Source of the DNA: a virus
Length of the DNA stretch: 41,500 nucleotides
Virus record (IMG/VR): IMGVR_UViG_3300030090_006102
Coordinates: 1-41,500 of that record
Direction: 5' to 3' (one strand)
Under the pieces are notes generated by a model. That model did not search any database and was not told the origin of the DNA. It saw nothing but the letters and a program-made list of their open reading frames with translations. The position numbers and the translations under genes are program-made. Shown here one piece after another: positions 27,086 to 35,368 of this stretch (the first letter of the stretch is position 1; each line of letters opens with the position of its first letter).

Positions 27086-27687
27086 TGGCAGTTTTATCCA
27101 ACAGAGATCTTGAGAATGCTACGCAGCAAATAGTAAAAGAAAACTCTTTTAAAAAAGAGGCTAAGCAAGTTATTCAAAAAGAAATAGAAAGTATTCATCA
27201 ACAATTTTTAAATAATTTTGATTCTCATCCTGTCACCTTAGAAATTCAGGGTGGTCCCATGGCTACAAATATTAGTAAAACATTAGGGGGAATTGGCAAC
27301 CTTTTTACTTATATTGGCTTTAGTGCTGGCAGCAATCCAATTGCCCCTTTGCGTAAATTATTAGAATTTTATCAAATTAATTATCACCCTCGAAGAGACT
27401 ACATGTCTGTTAAGATTGAAGTTCCAACTAAAGAAGAAGTTTTTGCAGCTACCCCTATGCCATGGGCAACAGGGCGCAGTTGGGCACGAGGAATAGAAAG
27501 AGGTATATCAGGATTAGGCCAATATCTTGTTAAAAGTAGTAGAATAGCAAAATCTAAGTCTGGTTTTGCAATCCAAACTGACGCGCCTGTAAGAGGCGGT
27601 AGATTTTCAAATACCTCTTATATGTCGGCTTTACTTAACGCATATTATAAAGAAATAGAAAAATTAGAGAAAAAAACTTTTTCATGA
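27085..27687 (+). CDS. Probable neck / tail completion protein
   Basis: The 200-residue protein has a helical charged N-terminus (residues 1-50), a Gly-rich middle (ISKTLGGIGNLFTYIGF) and a Trp/Arg/Gly segment WATGRSWARGIERGISGLG, reminiscent of HK97 gp10 or lambda Z-type completion proteins. The assignment rests mainly on position between head closure and tube genes. It begins in a TAATG overlap and ends in an ATGA overlap with the next gene, so the three reading frames are translationally coupled. Confidence 0.45.
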   Translation: MAVLSNRDLENATQQIVKENSFKKEAKQVIQKEIESIHQQFLNNFDSHPVTLEIQGGPMATNISKTLGGIGNLFTYIGFSAGSNPIAPLRKLLEFYQINYHPRRDYMSVKIEVPTKEEVFAATPMPWATGRSWARGIERGISGLGQYLVKSSRIAKSKSGFAIQTDAPVRGGRFSNTSYMSALLNAYYKEIEKLEKKTFS

Positions 27688-28532
27688 AAACAGTATATCA
27701 ACATGAACTTTTAAATAGCTTTTACTTATGGTTTGATAATTTTCTTACCAAAAAAGGAGATGCTTATAATACTTATAGTACAGATTTTTATTATTACTCG
27801 GACGAGCGAATTCAAAATAAAGTAGTGTTCGGCTCACCTTATAAACAATGGGTATATGATAAAAATATCACTAACGCGCATATTAACCCGACCATAAGCG
27901 GTGACTCAGGGGCGATTGCGGCTGGCACGAGCGGGCTTAAATTTGATTTTGATAATGGCAGAATACTCTTTGACTCTGATTTTGCGACTGGCACAAATAT
28001 AAGCGGCACATACAGTGTTAAAGATTTTAATGTTTATATCGCTAATCAAACCGAAGAATCAATGATTACAGCTACAAAATATAAAAGCAATAGCCGTTAT
28101 GGACGTACTTTAACTTATGTAGCTCCTTATGATCAAGCTACACCAGCCGCTTTTCTTTCTTTGGGCGCTACCACCAATGAACCATTTGCATTAGGAGGGA
28201 CGGATAATACTATTACAGATGTAACTGCCGTCGTATTTGCTGAAAATATATATCAATTAGATGGGGCTCTTTCTGTAATGGCTGATTCTGCACATTCAGT
28301 TTTCGGCAATATTCCTTTTACTGGCTCACCTTTAGATGAATATGGAGATGTAAAGTCTGCCTATTCTACTGGGTACGATTATACTAACGTTGCAGCGGAT
28401 GGAGATTTCTATATGATTAATAGCGTTAATGTTTCAAAAATATCTGATAGCGCAAATAAAGTAATACCTGTTGATCTTTTTGTAGGGTTTATGGATTTTG
28501 AAGTCTACAAATACAGGAACCCTCGAAGTTAA
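27684..28532 (+). CDS. Virion protein upstream of the tube genes, possible tail terminator
   Basis: I do not recognise this 282-residue protein. The first 60 residues are helical and aromatic (ELLNSFYLWFDNFL); the rest is beta-rich with Thr/Ser/Asp loops and ends in VDLFVGFMDFEVYKYRNP. It starts by ATGA overlap with the preceding gene and lies directly before the major tube gene, the slot of the tail terminator (lambda U). At nearly twice the usual terminator length it may carry an added domain. Confidence 0.4.
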   Translation: MKTVYQHELLNSFYLWFDNFLTKKGDAYNTYSTDFYYYSDERIQNKVVFGSPYKQWVYDKNITNAHINPTISGDSGAIAAGTSGLKFDFDNGRILFDSDFATGTNISGTYSVKDFNVYIANQTEESMITATKYKSNSRYGRTLTYVAPYDQATPAAFLSLGATTNEPFALGGTDNTITDVTAVVFAENIYQLDGALSVMADSAHSVFGNIPFTGSPLDEYGDVKSAYSTGYDYTNVAADGDFYMINSVNVSKISDSANKVIPVDLFVGFMDFEVYKYRNPRS

Positions 28533-28555
28533 ATGTTCTCAAATTCGAAAAAAAG

Positions 28556-28579
28556 TTGTAAATTATTTTAAATTTACAA
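28556..28579 (+). promoter_or_regulatory. Inverted repeat upstream of the first tube gene
   Basis: Perfect nine-base arms, TTGTAAATT and AATTTACAA, flank the six-base loop ATTTTA and end nine bases before the ATG at 28589. It is too AT-rich and lacks the U-tract of a standard terminator. The arms contain TTGTAAAT, a relative of the GTGTA motif in both orientations. It may be an operator-like or promoter element for the abundant tube protein. Confidence 0.4.
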
Positions 28580-28588
28580 TATACTATT

Positions 28589-30049
28589 ATGGCTAGAAAC
28601 AGAGTAATTTATCAGAGTCAGGCTCTCTTCATGAGCCCTACATCCACTGGTTACCATCAGCAAACAGGCAATAAATTTTGCTCTGTTGACGCTCCCGGTA
28701 ATACCAATTGGACAGGAGTTACGGGTGTCAGTTTACCAGACGGTTCAATACCGGTTGGTGGTGGCGCAGCCGTTGTTTTAAATAGATCCCTAATTGAGCC
28801 TCTTCACCGTGTTCAGTCTGCGAACTTTAATTTCACGATTAATCGCCAAGATATTAATGAATTCGGCAAACTGGCCAGATTAGATTCTATTGTGATGGAA
28901 TCACCCACCGTTGGTTTAGATTTTAATTATTATCTTACTGATGGCGGAAACGAACGTAAAATGGGTTTCAATATTCCTACTAATGGATCTGGAAGTGCTG
29001 GTAACGGCCCTGCAGGCGGAACCCGACCTAACGCAAACGCTGTAGCATGGACAGGAGATGGCTGTATATCTGGCTTTTCTGCCCTTTCTGGTTTGATCGA
29101 AGACACTCAAGGAAATAACTATTTTATTGTTACTTCTAAGGAAGGTACTGATGTTCAAGGAGATACAGTAGTAAATAATAATACTGATTTTGATGTTATT
29201 GGAATTGGTAATGGTTTCATTAGTGATTATTCTATTGATGCATCTGTAGGCGCTATTCCTACCGCAAGTGTTACAGTTGAAGCTTTTAACATTAAGGCAG
29301 ATGACTACATTTCGGGAACTAGCAGCACTAATCAATCTGGAGTTATAATTCCGGGTGTTAATGACACAGATGGCCAGTTAGTAGACGTTGGTTTCAACTT
29401 CCGTGGCGGCACTATTTCTACCACAGGAGATTATACTAATGGATCAGACGTCGCAGATAATACAATTACTGCATTACGTCCCGGCGACATTCTGTTAGAA
29501 TTCATTGATCCAGCTCCAGATGGTTCATTTAATACTGATGGTTTCACTGTATTAAGCGGTGATGGATCAGCTCATATTCAAAGTTTTGGCGTTACTGTTC
29601 CAATGAGTCGTACGATTTTGGGCAGATTAGGTAATACATTTGGATATGCTCGTGTGATTGATCTTCCAATGAATATCGATATTAGTGTTTCTGCAATTCT
29701 TTCAGAATTAAGGTCAAATAACTTATTTGAAAGACTCGCAAGTACCGATAAGTATGACTTCCGTTTGACTATGCGCCGTTCTGCTGGCACAGGCAAACCG
29801 GGTGCTGATGCTATAATTATTGATGTTAAGGGAGCTCGACTTGAGGGTGAAAGTTATAGTAACGCTATCGGAGATAACGAAACTGTAGACATCACCTTCT
29901 CTACACAAGTAGGTGGCTCCAATGACACCGATAACGGTATCTTCATGAGGGGATCGTATGCCAGATGGCCTTCTATTCCGTACTGGGTATTAGGAGATCA
30001 AAAATCTCAAAAAGGTGGCTTAGCTAACGAAGTGTTAGTTCCATCCTAA
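28589..30049 (+). CDS. Major tail tube protein candidate 1
   Basis: The 486-residue protein begins MARNRVIYQSQALFMSP. The N-terminal module has HRVQSANFNFTINRQDI and FGKLARLDSIVMESPTVGLD. The C-terminal module has VPMSRTILGRLGNTFGYARV, PMNIDISVSAILSEL and a closing VDITFSTQVGG. This two-module beta layout suits a tail tube protein with a duplicated tube fold. A paralogue of nearly the same layout follows. An inverted repeat lies just before the start and a strong terminator just after the stop, as expected for an abundant virion protein made from its own short transcript. The tube assignment is inferred from order, paralogy and expression signals. Confidence 0.66.
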   Translation: MARNRVIYQSQALFMSPTSTGYHQQTGNKFCSVDAPGNTNWTGVTGVSLPDGSIPVGGGAAVVLNRSLIEPLHRVQSANFNFTINRQDINEFGKLARLDSIVMESPTVGLDFNYYLTDGGNERKMGFNIPTNGSGSAGNGPAGGTRPNANAVAWTGDGCISGFSALSGLIEDTQGNNYFIVTSKEGTDVQGDTVVNNNTDFDVIGIGNGFISDYSIDASVGAIPTASVTVEAFNIKADDYISGTSSTNQSGVIIPGVNDTDGQLVDVGFNFRGGTISTTGDYTNGSDVADNTITALRPGDILLEFIDPAPDGSFNTDGFTVLSGDGSAHIQSFGVTVPMSRTILGRLGNTFGYARVIDLPMNIDISVSAILSELRSNNLFERLASTDKYDFRLTMRRSAGTGKPGADAIIIDVKGARLEGESYSNAIGDNETVDITFSTQVGGSNDTDNGIFMRGSYARWPSIPYWVLGDQKSQKGGLANEVLVPS

Positions 30050-30069
30050 TATCTTCAGAATATTAATTC

Positions 30070-30097
30070 AAAACCCCGCCTTCGGGCGGGGTTTTTT
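30070..30097 (+). terminator. Rho-independent terminator after the first tube gene
   Basis: An 11-bp stem, AAAACCCCGCC with GGCGGGGTTTT, closes on a TTCG tetraloop and runs into a T-tract. It lies 20 bases after the stop at 30049. It separates the two tube paralogues, so the second needs its own start signal, which is present at 30120. Confidence 0.92.
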
Positions 30098-30119
30098 ATT
30101 GTGAAATACTATAAATAAA

Positions 30120-30133
30120 GTGTATAATATAAC
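30120..30133 (+). promoter_or_regulatory. Start-proximal GTGTATAAT motif upstream of the second tube gene
   Basis: GTGTATAATATAAC directly precedes the GTG start at 30134, differing from the 26618 copy by one missing A. TATAAT (30123-30128) ends five bases before the start codon. Because a strong terminator lies 22 bases upstream, this is the only visible place for the next transcript to begin. It is the best argument that the motif is a promoter. Confidence 0.6.
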
Positions 30134-31693
30134 GTGGCTAGAAATAGAATAATTTACCAAAGTGAGGCTCTTTACATTTCTCCAGCCTCAACAGGCTATC
30201 ATCTTCAGTCAGGACAAGGGCGTGTCAGCTTAGCTAGTGGTGCGGGCCAATGGGATTATAACTCAAATTTGTCTCAAGACTCTGCGGCCCAAACTGGCTC
30301 ATTAAGATGGAGTGGCATCAACGATCCGGCAACCGGAAGAGCTCCAAGCACGTGGGCTCCTAGTGGGCCATACGGTCCTAGTGGCAGCGTTTATCGCACC
30401 CTTGTAGAACCATTGCACCGTGTACAAAGTATCAATTTTGATTTTAATATCAACAGGCAAGATATTAATGAGTTTGGTAAATTAGCTCGTTTAGATTCGA
30501 TTGTAATGGAATCCCCTACTGTTAACTTAAGTTTTGACTATTATTTAACAGACGGAGAAAATGAAAGAAAGATGGGTTTTAATATTCCCACAAGCAATGG
30601 GGATGGAGGTTTTCGACCAGTCAGTGCAAACTATTGGACAGGCGATCTAGCCGTATCGGGGCATAGTGCATTGTCAGGCCTTATAGATGATACTATTGGT
30701 AATAATTATTTTATTTTAGTTGGCAAAGAAGGAAAAGATTTAGATGGAGAGGCTATTACTAGTTATGTTTCAGACTCCACAAATTTTGATGTTATTAGTG
30801 TTGGCAACGGATTTATAAGTGATTACAGTGTTTCTGCAGCCGTAGGATCAGTTCCTACTGCCTCAGTATCTGTGGAAGCATTTAATATAAAAACAGATAA
30901 TAATGCGTCTGGTAATACTACTACTCATGGATTTATAAATGCCACAAACAATCCTCTTTCTTCTGGCAATGGCTTAAATTTTCCATCTATCCCAGCTGTA
31001 GATCAAAACAATGGCACAAGTGGAATTCAGTTGAGTGATACTGCTAATTTTGGTGATAGTTCATGGGCTAGTGTTACCAGATTTGCACGGTTTAGCGTAC
31101 CTTCTTATAATACTGGTACAGCCGATGTAGCAGCTTTAAGGCCGGGAGATATACTCTTCTCTATGAGTAATTCGGGAGATTACAAAGGATTTACCGATAT
31201 GAATGGGGCGGGTGAAGCTCATCTTCAGAGCATGACAATTAATGTGCCTATGAGTCGTACAATTTTGCAGCGACTTGGTAATACTTTTGGTTATAGTAGA
31301 GTAATTGATCTTCCAATGAATGTAGATGTAAGTTTATCCGCTGTTCTATCGGAGCTTAATGAAAATAATTTATTTGAAACTTTAGCGTCTAACCAAACTC
31401 ATAATTTTACGTTAACAATGAGAGAGCCTAATGCTTTAACAGGTGAACCGGGCGATACTGCATTAGTATTTAAAGTTAAAAACGCTCGCTTAGACAGTGA
31501 AAGTTTCAGCAGCGCGATAGGAGATAACCAAACAGTGGATATAGTTTTTACTACCCAAATTGGAGGCGCTAATGATACTGATAATGGCTTATTTATGGAA
31601 GGAAGTTATTCCAGATTTTCAACTTTAAATTACTTCCCGTTGGGATCTAAAAAGACATTAGATGCAGCTTACAAGGGTGATGGGGGACAATAA
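30134..31693 (+). CDS. Tail tube protein candidate 2 (paralogue)
   Basis: The 519-residue product starts at GTG 30134, chosen because the first residues MARNRIIYQSEALYISP match those of the previous gene's product position for position. The same two modules recur: HRVQSINFDFNINRQDINEF and VPMSRTILQRLGNTFGYSRV, with a longer, more variable middle (about 270-355). The first codons are also near-identical in DNA, so the duplication is not ancient or is kept by conversion. It may be a minor tube subunit, a first or last ring, or a decorated version. Its stop abuts the stop of the opposite-strand gene within the palindrome TAATTA at 31691-31696. Confidence 0.63.
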   Translation: MARNRIIYQSEALYISPASTGYHLQSGQGRVSLASGAGQWDYNSNLSQDSAAQTGSLRWSGINDPATGRAPSTWAPSGPYGPSGSVYRTLVEPLHRVQSINFDFNINRQDINEFGKLARLDSIVMESPTVNLSFDYYLTDGENERKMGFNIPTSNGDGGFRPVSANYWTGDLAVSGHSALSGLIDDTIGNNYFILVGKEGKDLDGEAITSYVSDSTNFDVISVGNGFISDYSVSAAVGSVPTASVSVEAFNIKTDNNASGNTTTHGFINATNNPLSSGNGLNFPSIPAVDQNNGTSGIQLSDTANFGDSSWASVTRFARFSVPSYNTGTADVAALRPGDILFSMSNSGDYKGFTDMNGAGEAHLQSMTINVPMSRTILQRLGNTFGYSRVIDLPMNVDVSLSAVLSELNENNLFETLASNQTHNFTLTMREPNALTGEPGDTALVFKVKNARLDSESFSSAIGDNQTVDIVFTTQIGGANDTDNGLFMEGSYSRFSTLNYFPLGSKKTLDAAYKGDGGQ

Positions 31694-32248
31694 TTAGTAC
31701 CCTACTCGCCCACGATAATCATAAGCAGAATAGATATCCCCGCTAGCGTCCACAGAAGCGTCTGTACCAGCGACTTGGACCGGCTCCGCATCATATATAT
31801 TATATTTAGCTACAAGCGTTTCTAGGCGCTCCTGAGCGTCTTTAGCGAAGCCTCGATAAGTCTTTGCGATTTCGTTTTTATTGGTTCGCGTAATCATTGA
31901 ATCTCCTTCACGCAAAGAAATAAAATCTACTGAACTATCTATACCTTTTAAAACAGCTCTTGCTTTTTTTGTATAATAATTATTGAGATAAATCTGCTTA
32001 TAGATATCTGCTTCTTCGAAGCGAAAATTGCCCGACGGCATAAGGACCGTATCATCAGGATAGTCAGTAGTACTTCCTGAGCCCGAAAAAGCCCTATAAA
32101 TGATAGTATTTAACAGCCCGACATTATTAGCAAGCCACCCTGAAATTGAAGCCAATGTGGAGTATCCTGTATCTGAGTCAAACTCATCATTATAAATACC
32201 CGTAGCAATAGTGCTAACCAAGTATGGCGTTTTAGATCGGTCCGGCAT
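31694..32248 (-). CDS. Probable head-tail connector / adaptor protein
   Basis: The 184-residue protein has a helical pattern with DSDTGYSTLASISGWLANNVG near the start and, in its centre, FRFEEADIYKQIYLNNYYTKKA, then SLREGDSMITRTNKNEIAKTYRG and a helical LETLVAKYN. This suits the small helical adaptors that dock on the portal. It is downstream of the capsid gene and converges tail to tail with the second tube gene with no spacer. The start is preceded directly by the recurrent motif. Function is inferred from place and fold impression. Confidence 0.5.
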   Translation of the reverse strand: MPDRSKTPYLVSTIATGIYNDEFDSDTGYSTLASISGWLANNVGLLNTIIYRAFSGSGSTTDYPDDTVLMPSGNFRFEEADIYKQIYLNNYYTKKARAVLKGIDSSVDFISLREGDSMITRTNKNEIAKTYRGFAKDAQERLETLVAKYNIYDAEPVQVAGTDASVDASGDIYSAYDYRGRVGY

Positions 32249-32263
32249 ATAATATATTTACAC
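32249..32263 (-). promoter_or_regulatory. Start-proximal GTGTAAATATA motif upstream of the connector gene
   Basis: On the minus strand GTGTAAATATATTAT lies immediately against the ATG at 32248, after TTTTTA. The spacing from GTGTA to the start codon equals that of the perfect copy at 26618 (15 bases). It fills most of the 21-base gap between the two genes. Confidence 0.45.
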
Positions 32264-32269
32264 TAAAAA

Positions 32270-32698
32270 CTAGAAACCTTCGCTCATTAATTTCTTTGCT
32301 TTTTCATGGTTTGGATGACTAGGGTCATGAATCGGCAAAGGGTCTTCCATACTAATTGTACGAGCACCTCGAGTTACTCTCTGAAATTCTGCCCGCAACT
32401 TATCTCGAAGTCTTGCTAAACTACCATCAGGAAAAACTCCTACCTTCATTGCTATATTTTGTAAATCGCTCAGATTAGAATCTTTCAATTGATTTTCAAA
32501 AATATTTGGGTCGTTAGTTCCAAATGGATTTACTGTTTTAATCCCTAACACTTCTTCTAATTTTTTAACCTTTTCCACTGCATCATCATCCATTTTACCC
32601 GTAGCAAAATTTTGTAAATCTTCTAGCTCGGGTTTCTTTTTAGAAGCCTTAGAAACTGTCTTTTCCGTCTTTTTAGCGGTTTTCTTTTTCGCTGCCAT
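32270..32698 (-). CDS. Small protein with lysine-rich tail and SAP/HeH-like domain
   Basis: The 142-residue protein opens with a histone-like basic tail (AAKKKTAKKTEKT, residues 2-25, rich in Lys and Ala). The second half has LSDLQNIAMKVGVFPDGSLARL followed by a helix, the helix-extended-loop-helix pattern of SAP, HeH or Rho-N-like domains. Such small proteins are common between capsid and connector genes in phages. The basic tail suggests contact with packaged DNA. It sits after the capsid-gene terminator and has its own variant of the start-proximal motif. The exact family is not recognised. Confidence 0.5.
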   Translation of the reverse strand: MAAKKKTAKKTEKTVSKASKKKPELEDLQNFATGKMDDDAVEKVKKLEEVLGIKTVNPFGTNDPNIFENQLKDSNLSDLQNIAMKVGVFPDGSLARLRDKLRAEFQRVTRGARTISMEDPLPIHDPSHPNHEKAKKLMSEGF

Positions 32699-32713
32699 GT
32701 TAATATATTACAA
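32699..32713 (-). promoter_or_regulatory. Start-proximal TTGTAATATA motif after the capsid terminator
   Basis: On the minus strand TTGTAATATATTAAC ends against the ATG at 32698. The G at the first position is T here. As at 30120, it follows a strong terminator with little room for another promoter. Confidence 0.42.
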
Positions 32714-32731
32714 CTAAAATTGGGTTTTTCC

Positions 32732-32766
32732 AAAAAAAAACTCCGCTCCCGGAGGGGAGCGGAGTT
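32732..32766 (-). terminator. Rho-independent terminator after the major capsid gene
   Basis: On the minus strand a 12-bp GC-rich stem (arms AACTCCGCTCCC and GGGAGCGGAGTT, four-base loop) runs into a T-tract of about seven bases. It begins 16 bases after the capsid stop at 32783. It would end the portal-to-capsid transcript and protect the capsid mRNA 3' end. Confidence 0.93.
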
Positions 32767-32782
32767 ATCAGGATTACACTGA

Positions 32783-33934
32783 TTACATAATTAAGCCCAC
32801 TAAGGCTCTGTTGTCCAAGACCATACGTCCCTCTTCCAAAGCGCCGTAATAACCGATTCTCTGCTGTCTAGCGGAGAACTGATCATCAGCCACCAAGTTA
32901 AATTCGGAACCAGTTTCGGAATCTACAGCAATAGCGCGAACCATCGCGTCACGACTGCGATCAAGACCAACAATGATTTCTTCAGTAGCACCATTAAAGA
33001 CGCTAGAAGCAGTAGTAGAACCGTTATCAAGATAATCGGTATTACCTGCAACTGTATCGAAGACATCATTGAATCTCTTGCCAACACCAAGCTCGAGGAC
33101 CTCTGTGATAGCTACACCGAAGAACTCAGTCAAGCCGCTTTGGCTAAATACTGCATTTCTCACAGCGTCAGTAGCTGGAATACCAGTACTGTCTTTATCC
33201 ATCGTTCCTGTTGGAGCTGCGGTGTTCATCGGGTTATAAGCCATAGCACGAATCTGCTCTACAACTTCAGGTGAAACCAGAAGATCAGTTAAAGCCTTAC
33301 GAGCGCCAGCAGGTGTACCACCGGACCATGAAGCGTTAACTCTCTTCATCTTCGTGAATAACTTATTCAAGTCATCCATGATGAAACGGTTAGCATTCTG
33401 AGTTCTGAACACGTTACGGTTTTTAGCTGTGAAAGAAGCATTACCGCTGGTCGCATTCGCCAGAGCTGTCATCAAGAGGTTGGCAGAAGTTCTTTCCTGC
33501 TTGAGGAGAACTTCCTGTGCAACGCGAGTAAAAGTTTTACCAATCACATCTAATCTAGAACGTGAAGCATACTTTCTATCGAAAGATACAGCACTATCTA
33601 AGTTGTAAGTGGCAAACTTCAGCTCGGAAGCTGTCGGCTGCACATAGTTTGTCGGAAGACCGCCTGCCACAGACTGGCTGTAGACTCGGATGTAATCTTC
33701 GTCAAAAACATCATAGTATAAATCTAACGGAATCGAAGGATTGTCGTCAGCATTATACTGTAACGGAGTAAATAAATTACTAATAGTCGGAGCGTTATTG
33801 ATAACTTCGGCCAAAACCGGACCAATAAACTCAGCTAAAGCAATTTGAGCTGCGTAGGCAGTCTCGCGATTGCGAGAGCCCATTGCTTTGATTAATTCGA
33901 CCTGCTCATCGGTTCTTTTTAATGTAATTTTCAT
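32783..33934 (-). CDS. Major capsid protein (HK97 fold)
   Basis: The 383-residue protein has the expected length and features: a helical N-terminal arm, then IPLDLYYDVFDEDYIRVYSQ (E-loop like), the spine-helix region VIGKTFTRVAQEVLLKQE, and A-domain elements LLVSPEVVEQIRAMAYNP and FFGVAITEVLELGVG. The gene follows the decoration gene and precedes a strong terminator, as for lambda D and E. It is one of the few genes here with a clear ribosome binding site (AAAGGAA), and its DNA is visibly richer in G and C than the surrounding genes, both fitting high expression. There is no long cleavable N-terminal delta domain, because scaffold is supplied by the separate protease-scaffold gene. Confidence 0.9.
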   Translation of the reverse strand: MKITLKRTDEQVELIKAMGSRNRETAYAAQIALAEFIGPVLAEVINNAPTISNLFTPLQYNADDNPSIPLDLYYDVFDEDYIRVYSQSVAGGLPTNYVQPTASELKFATYNLDSAVSFDRKYASRSRLDVIGKTFTRVAQEVLLKQERTSANLLMTALANATSGNASFTAKNRNVFRTQNANRFIMDDLNKLFTKMKRVNASWSGGTPAGARKALTDLLVSPEVVEQIRAMAYNPMNTAAPTGTMDKDSTGIPATDAVRNAVFSQSGLTEFFGVAITEVLELGVGKRFNDVFDTVAGNTDYLDNGSTTASSVFNGATEEIIVGLDRSRDAMVRAIAVDSETGSEFNLVADDQFSARQQRIGYYGALEEGRMVLDNRALVGLIM

Positions 33935-33945
33935 TTTATAAATAA

Positions 33946-33952
33946 TTCCTTT
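33946..33952 (-). promoter_or_regulatory. Clear Shine-Dalgarno site of the capsid gene
   Basis: On the minus strand AAAGGAA lies 11 bases before the ATG at 33934. It is notable because most other genes in the window have no comparable site. Confidence 0.6.
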
Positions 33953-33965
33953 CTCTAGTTAATTA

Positions 33966-34628
33966 TTATGCAACATCCAATGAAGCTGTTGAATCGAATG
34001 CGACCAACGCATATTGCGCGGTTCCTGTTCCTGCGAAAATGTCAGACTGACCATTTTGCGAAGTTCTATTACCAGTAGCCACAATGTGACCACAAAGAGC
34101 TGCGTCAAGATCAACTAAACGTTCGCGGTTATAACCTGTTAATTTACCCGCATTTGCAGAAACACCAACTACGTTGCCGGGAACGAAATTGCTATCTTTT
34201 TCATATGCGTTTTCATCAAAAGTGAACAAGCCCTTCGTAGCAACAGGGCAAGCCTGACCGCTAAGAACTGCTTGAAGTTCATCTTTCTTGATTGGGTTAT
34301 AAAGGAGTTTTTCTCCATTCTCGTCATTCTTCAACGTTTGATTGAGGGTGACGCCTAATACCGGAGCTCCAGTAGTTGCAGGTTGGAAACGTAAAGGTAC
34401 AGTTGGGTACTTGTCAGCGCCCAAGAACGGATAATCAGTTTTGCCCAAGTAATCACTGCCGATAAGATCGAAAGTATCTTGATTCAGATTACCGCTCAAT
34501 ACCTTGACTATTACTCCTGCACTACCATTGCCATTGGTCGTTGGATTATCATCAACTATTTGGTTCGCAAACAGATTGATGACATCAGTTTCGTTATATT
34601 GCCTAAATGGGTATAATCTAAGTGCCAT
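33966..34628 (-). CDS. Probable capsid decoration protein
   Basis: The 220-residue beta-rich protein (MALRLYPFRQYNETDVINLF, later GNVVGVSANAGKLTGYNRERL) lies between scaffold and major capsid genes, the place of decoration proteins such as lambda gpD. It is longer than gpD (about 110 residues). The Gly/Asn/Thr-rich loops and the closing Ala-rich strand suit a capsid-surface protein. Base composition resembles that of the capsid gene, which suggests high copy number. Stop and start of the neighbours are 31 and 14 bases away. Not recognised by exact family. Confidence 0.6.
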   Translation of the reverse strand: MALRLYPFRQYNETDVINLFANQIVDDNPTTNGNGSAGVIVKVLSGNLNQDTFDLIGSDYLGKTDYPFLGADKYPTVPLRFQPATTGAPVLGVTLNQTLKNDENGEKLLYNPIKKDELQAVLSGQACPVATKGLFTFDENAYEKDSNFVPGNVVGVSANAGKLTGYNRERLVDLDAALCGHIVATGNRTSQNGQSDIFAGTGTAQYALVAFDSTASLDVA

Positions 34629-34642
34629 AATGTTTTAATATT

Positions 34643-35368
34643 TTAGTAGGTTATTGAAATATTTTCGGTATTAAAAGCCCGTCTGAATTGATCTGACAGG
34701 GACTCTTCCGTGGAAGAAGCTTCGTTATTATTAGCGATGCTTGAATGCGGAACTTCAACGTTTTCCACAACTTCCTCTACAGTTTCTTCAGTCTCAGAAT
34801 AAGTCTCAGTAGCGATTGCAACACCCTCTTGCGAAGTAGTAGCTAAACGCTTTTCAAGCTCTTCCTGAACTTTAGCCTCAAATTGTTTTTCCTGCTCAAC
34901 TTTAAAAGCCTTGCTCTTATGTTGTAGAAGGGAAGCCAATTTGCCCTGATAACTTTCAAAAGCATCATCAGAAGCTTCAAGAGTCTTCACTTCATTCGCC
35001 AAAACCGTACGGTCTTGATCGGAAAGGTCGTAAAGCTCATCGATTGCTTCCATGCGACTATTGAATAGCTGTTCTGCCGCGGCAGCGCTGATGGAAGTTT
35101 CTAATGAGTTAATTTTTTCATTAGCCTCTTCCAACTTCTTATGAAGATCTTCAATCGAAGCTTTAGCCTCTTCTGCATCTTTCGTAGCTTGAACCTTTTC
35201 GGCTTCAATAGCTTCTCTTTCAGCGGTAAACTGTGCATCTTTCTCACGAATCTTTTCGATAACATGAGAAGCTACATTGGCTACAGCTTCTTGAGTGAAT
35301 TCAGCATTGTCCGCTAACTTCGAATCGAGAACCTTCTCGAACTCGGTTTTGAACTCTGTAATATCCAT
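34643..35368 (-). other. Possible internal start giving scaffold alone (241 residues)
   Basis: Met285 (ATG at 35368) opens the coiled-coil part with MDITEFKTEFEKVLDSKL. Hand counts of 60-base lines give 22-38% G+C on the 5' side of this codon and mostly 40-52% on the 3' side, so the composition changes at the ATG. No Shine-Dalgarno sequence precedes it, only an AT-rich stretch with ATGTAAAAAATACTA. This resembles lambda C/Nu3, where an internal start yields scaffold in excess over protease. Confidence 0.45.

Noticed and set aside
26563-31696. Long inverted repeats that could drive site-specific inversion of the tube block
   Set aside because: Reading both borders I saw no long matching arms; only the short GTGTATA elements recur, which also occur at many non-border places.
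31688-31700. Bidirectional terminator at the convergent junction
   Set aside because: Only the six-base palindrome TAATTA made of two stop codons is present; there is no GC-rich stem or T-tract.
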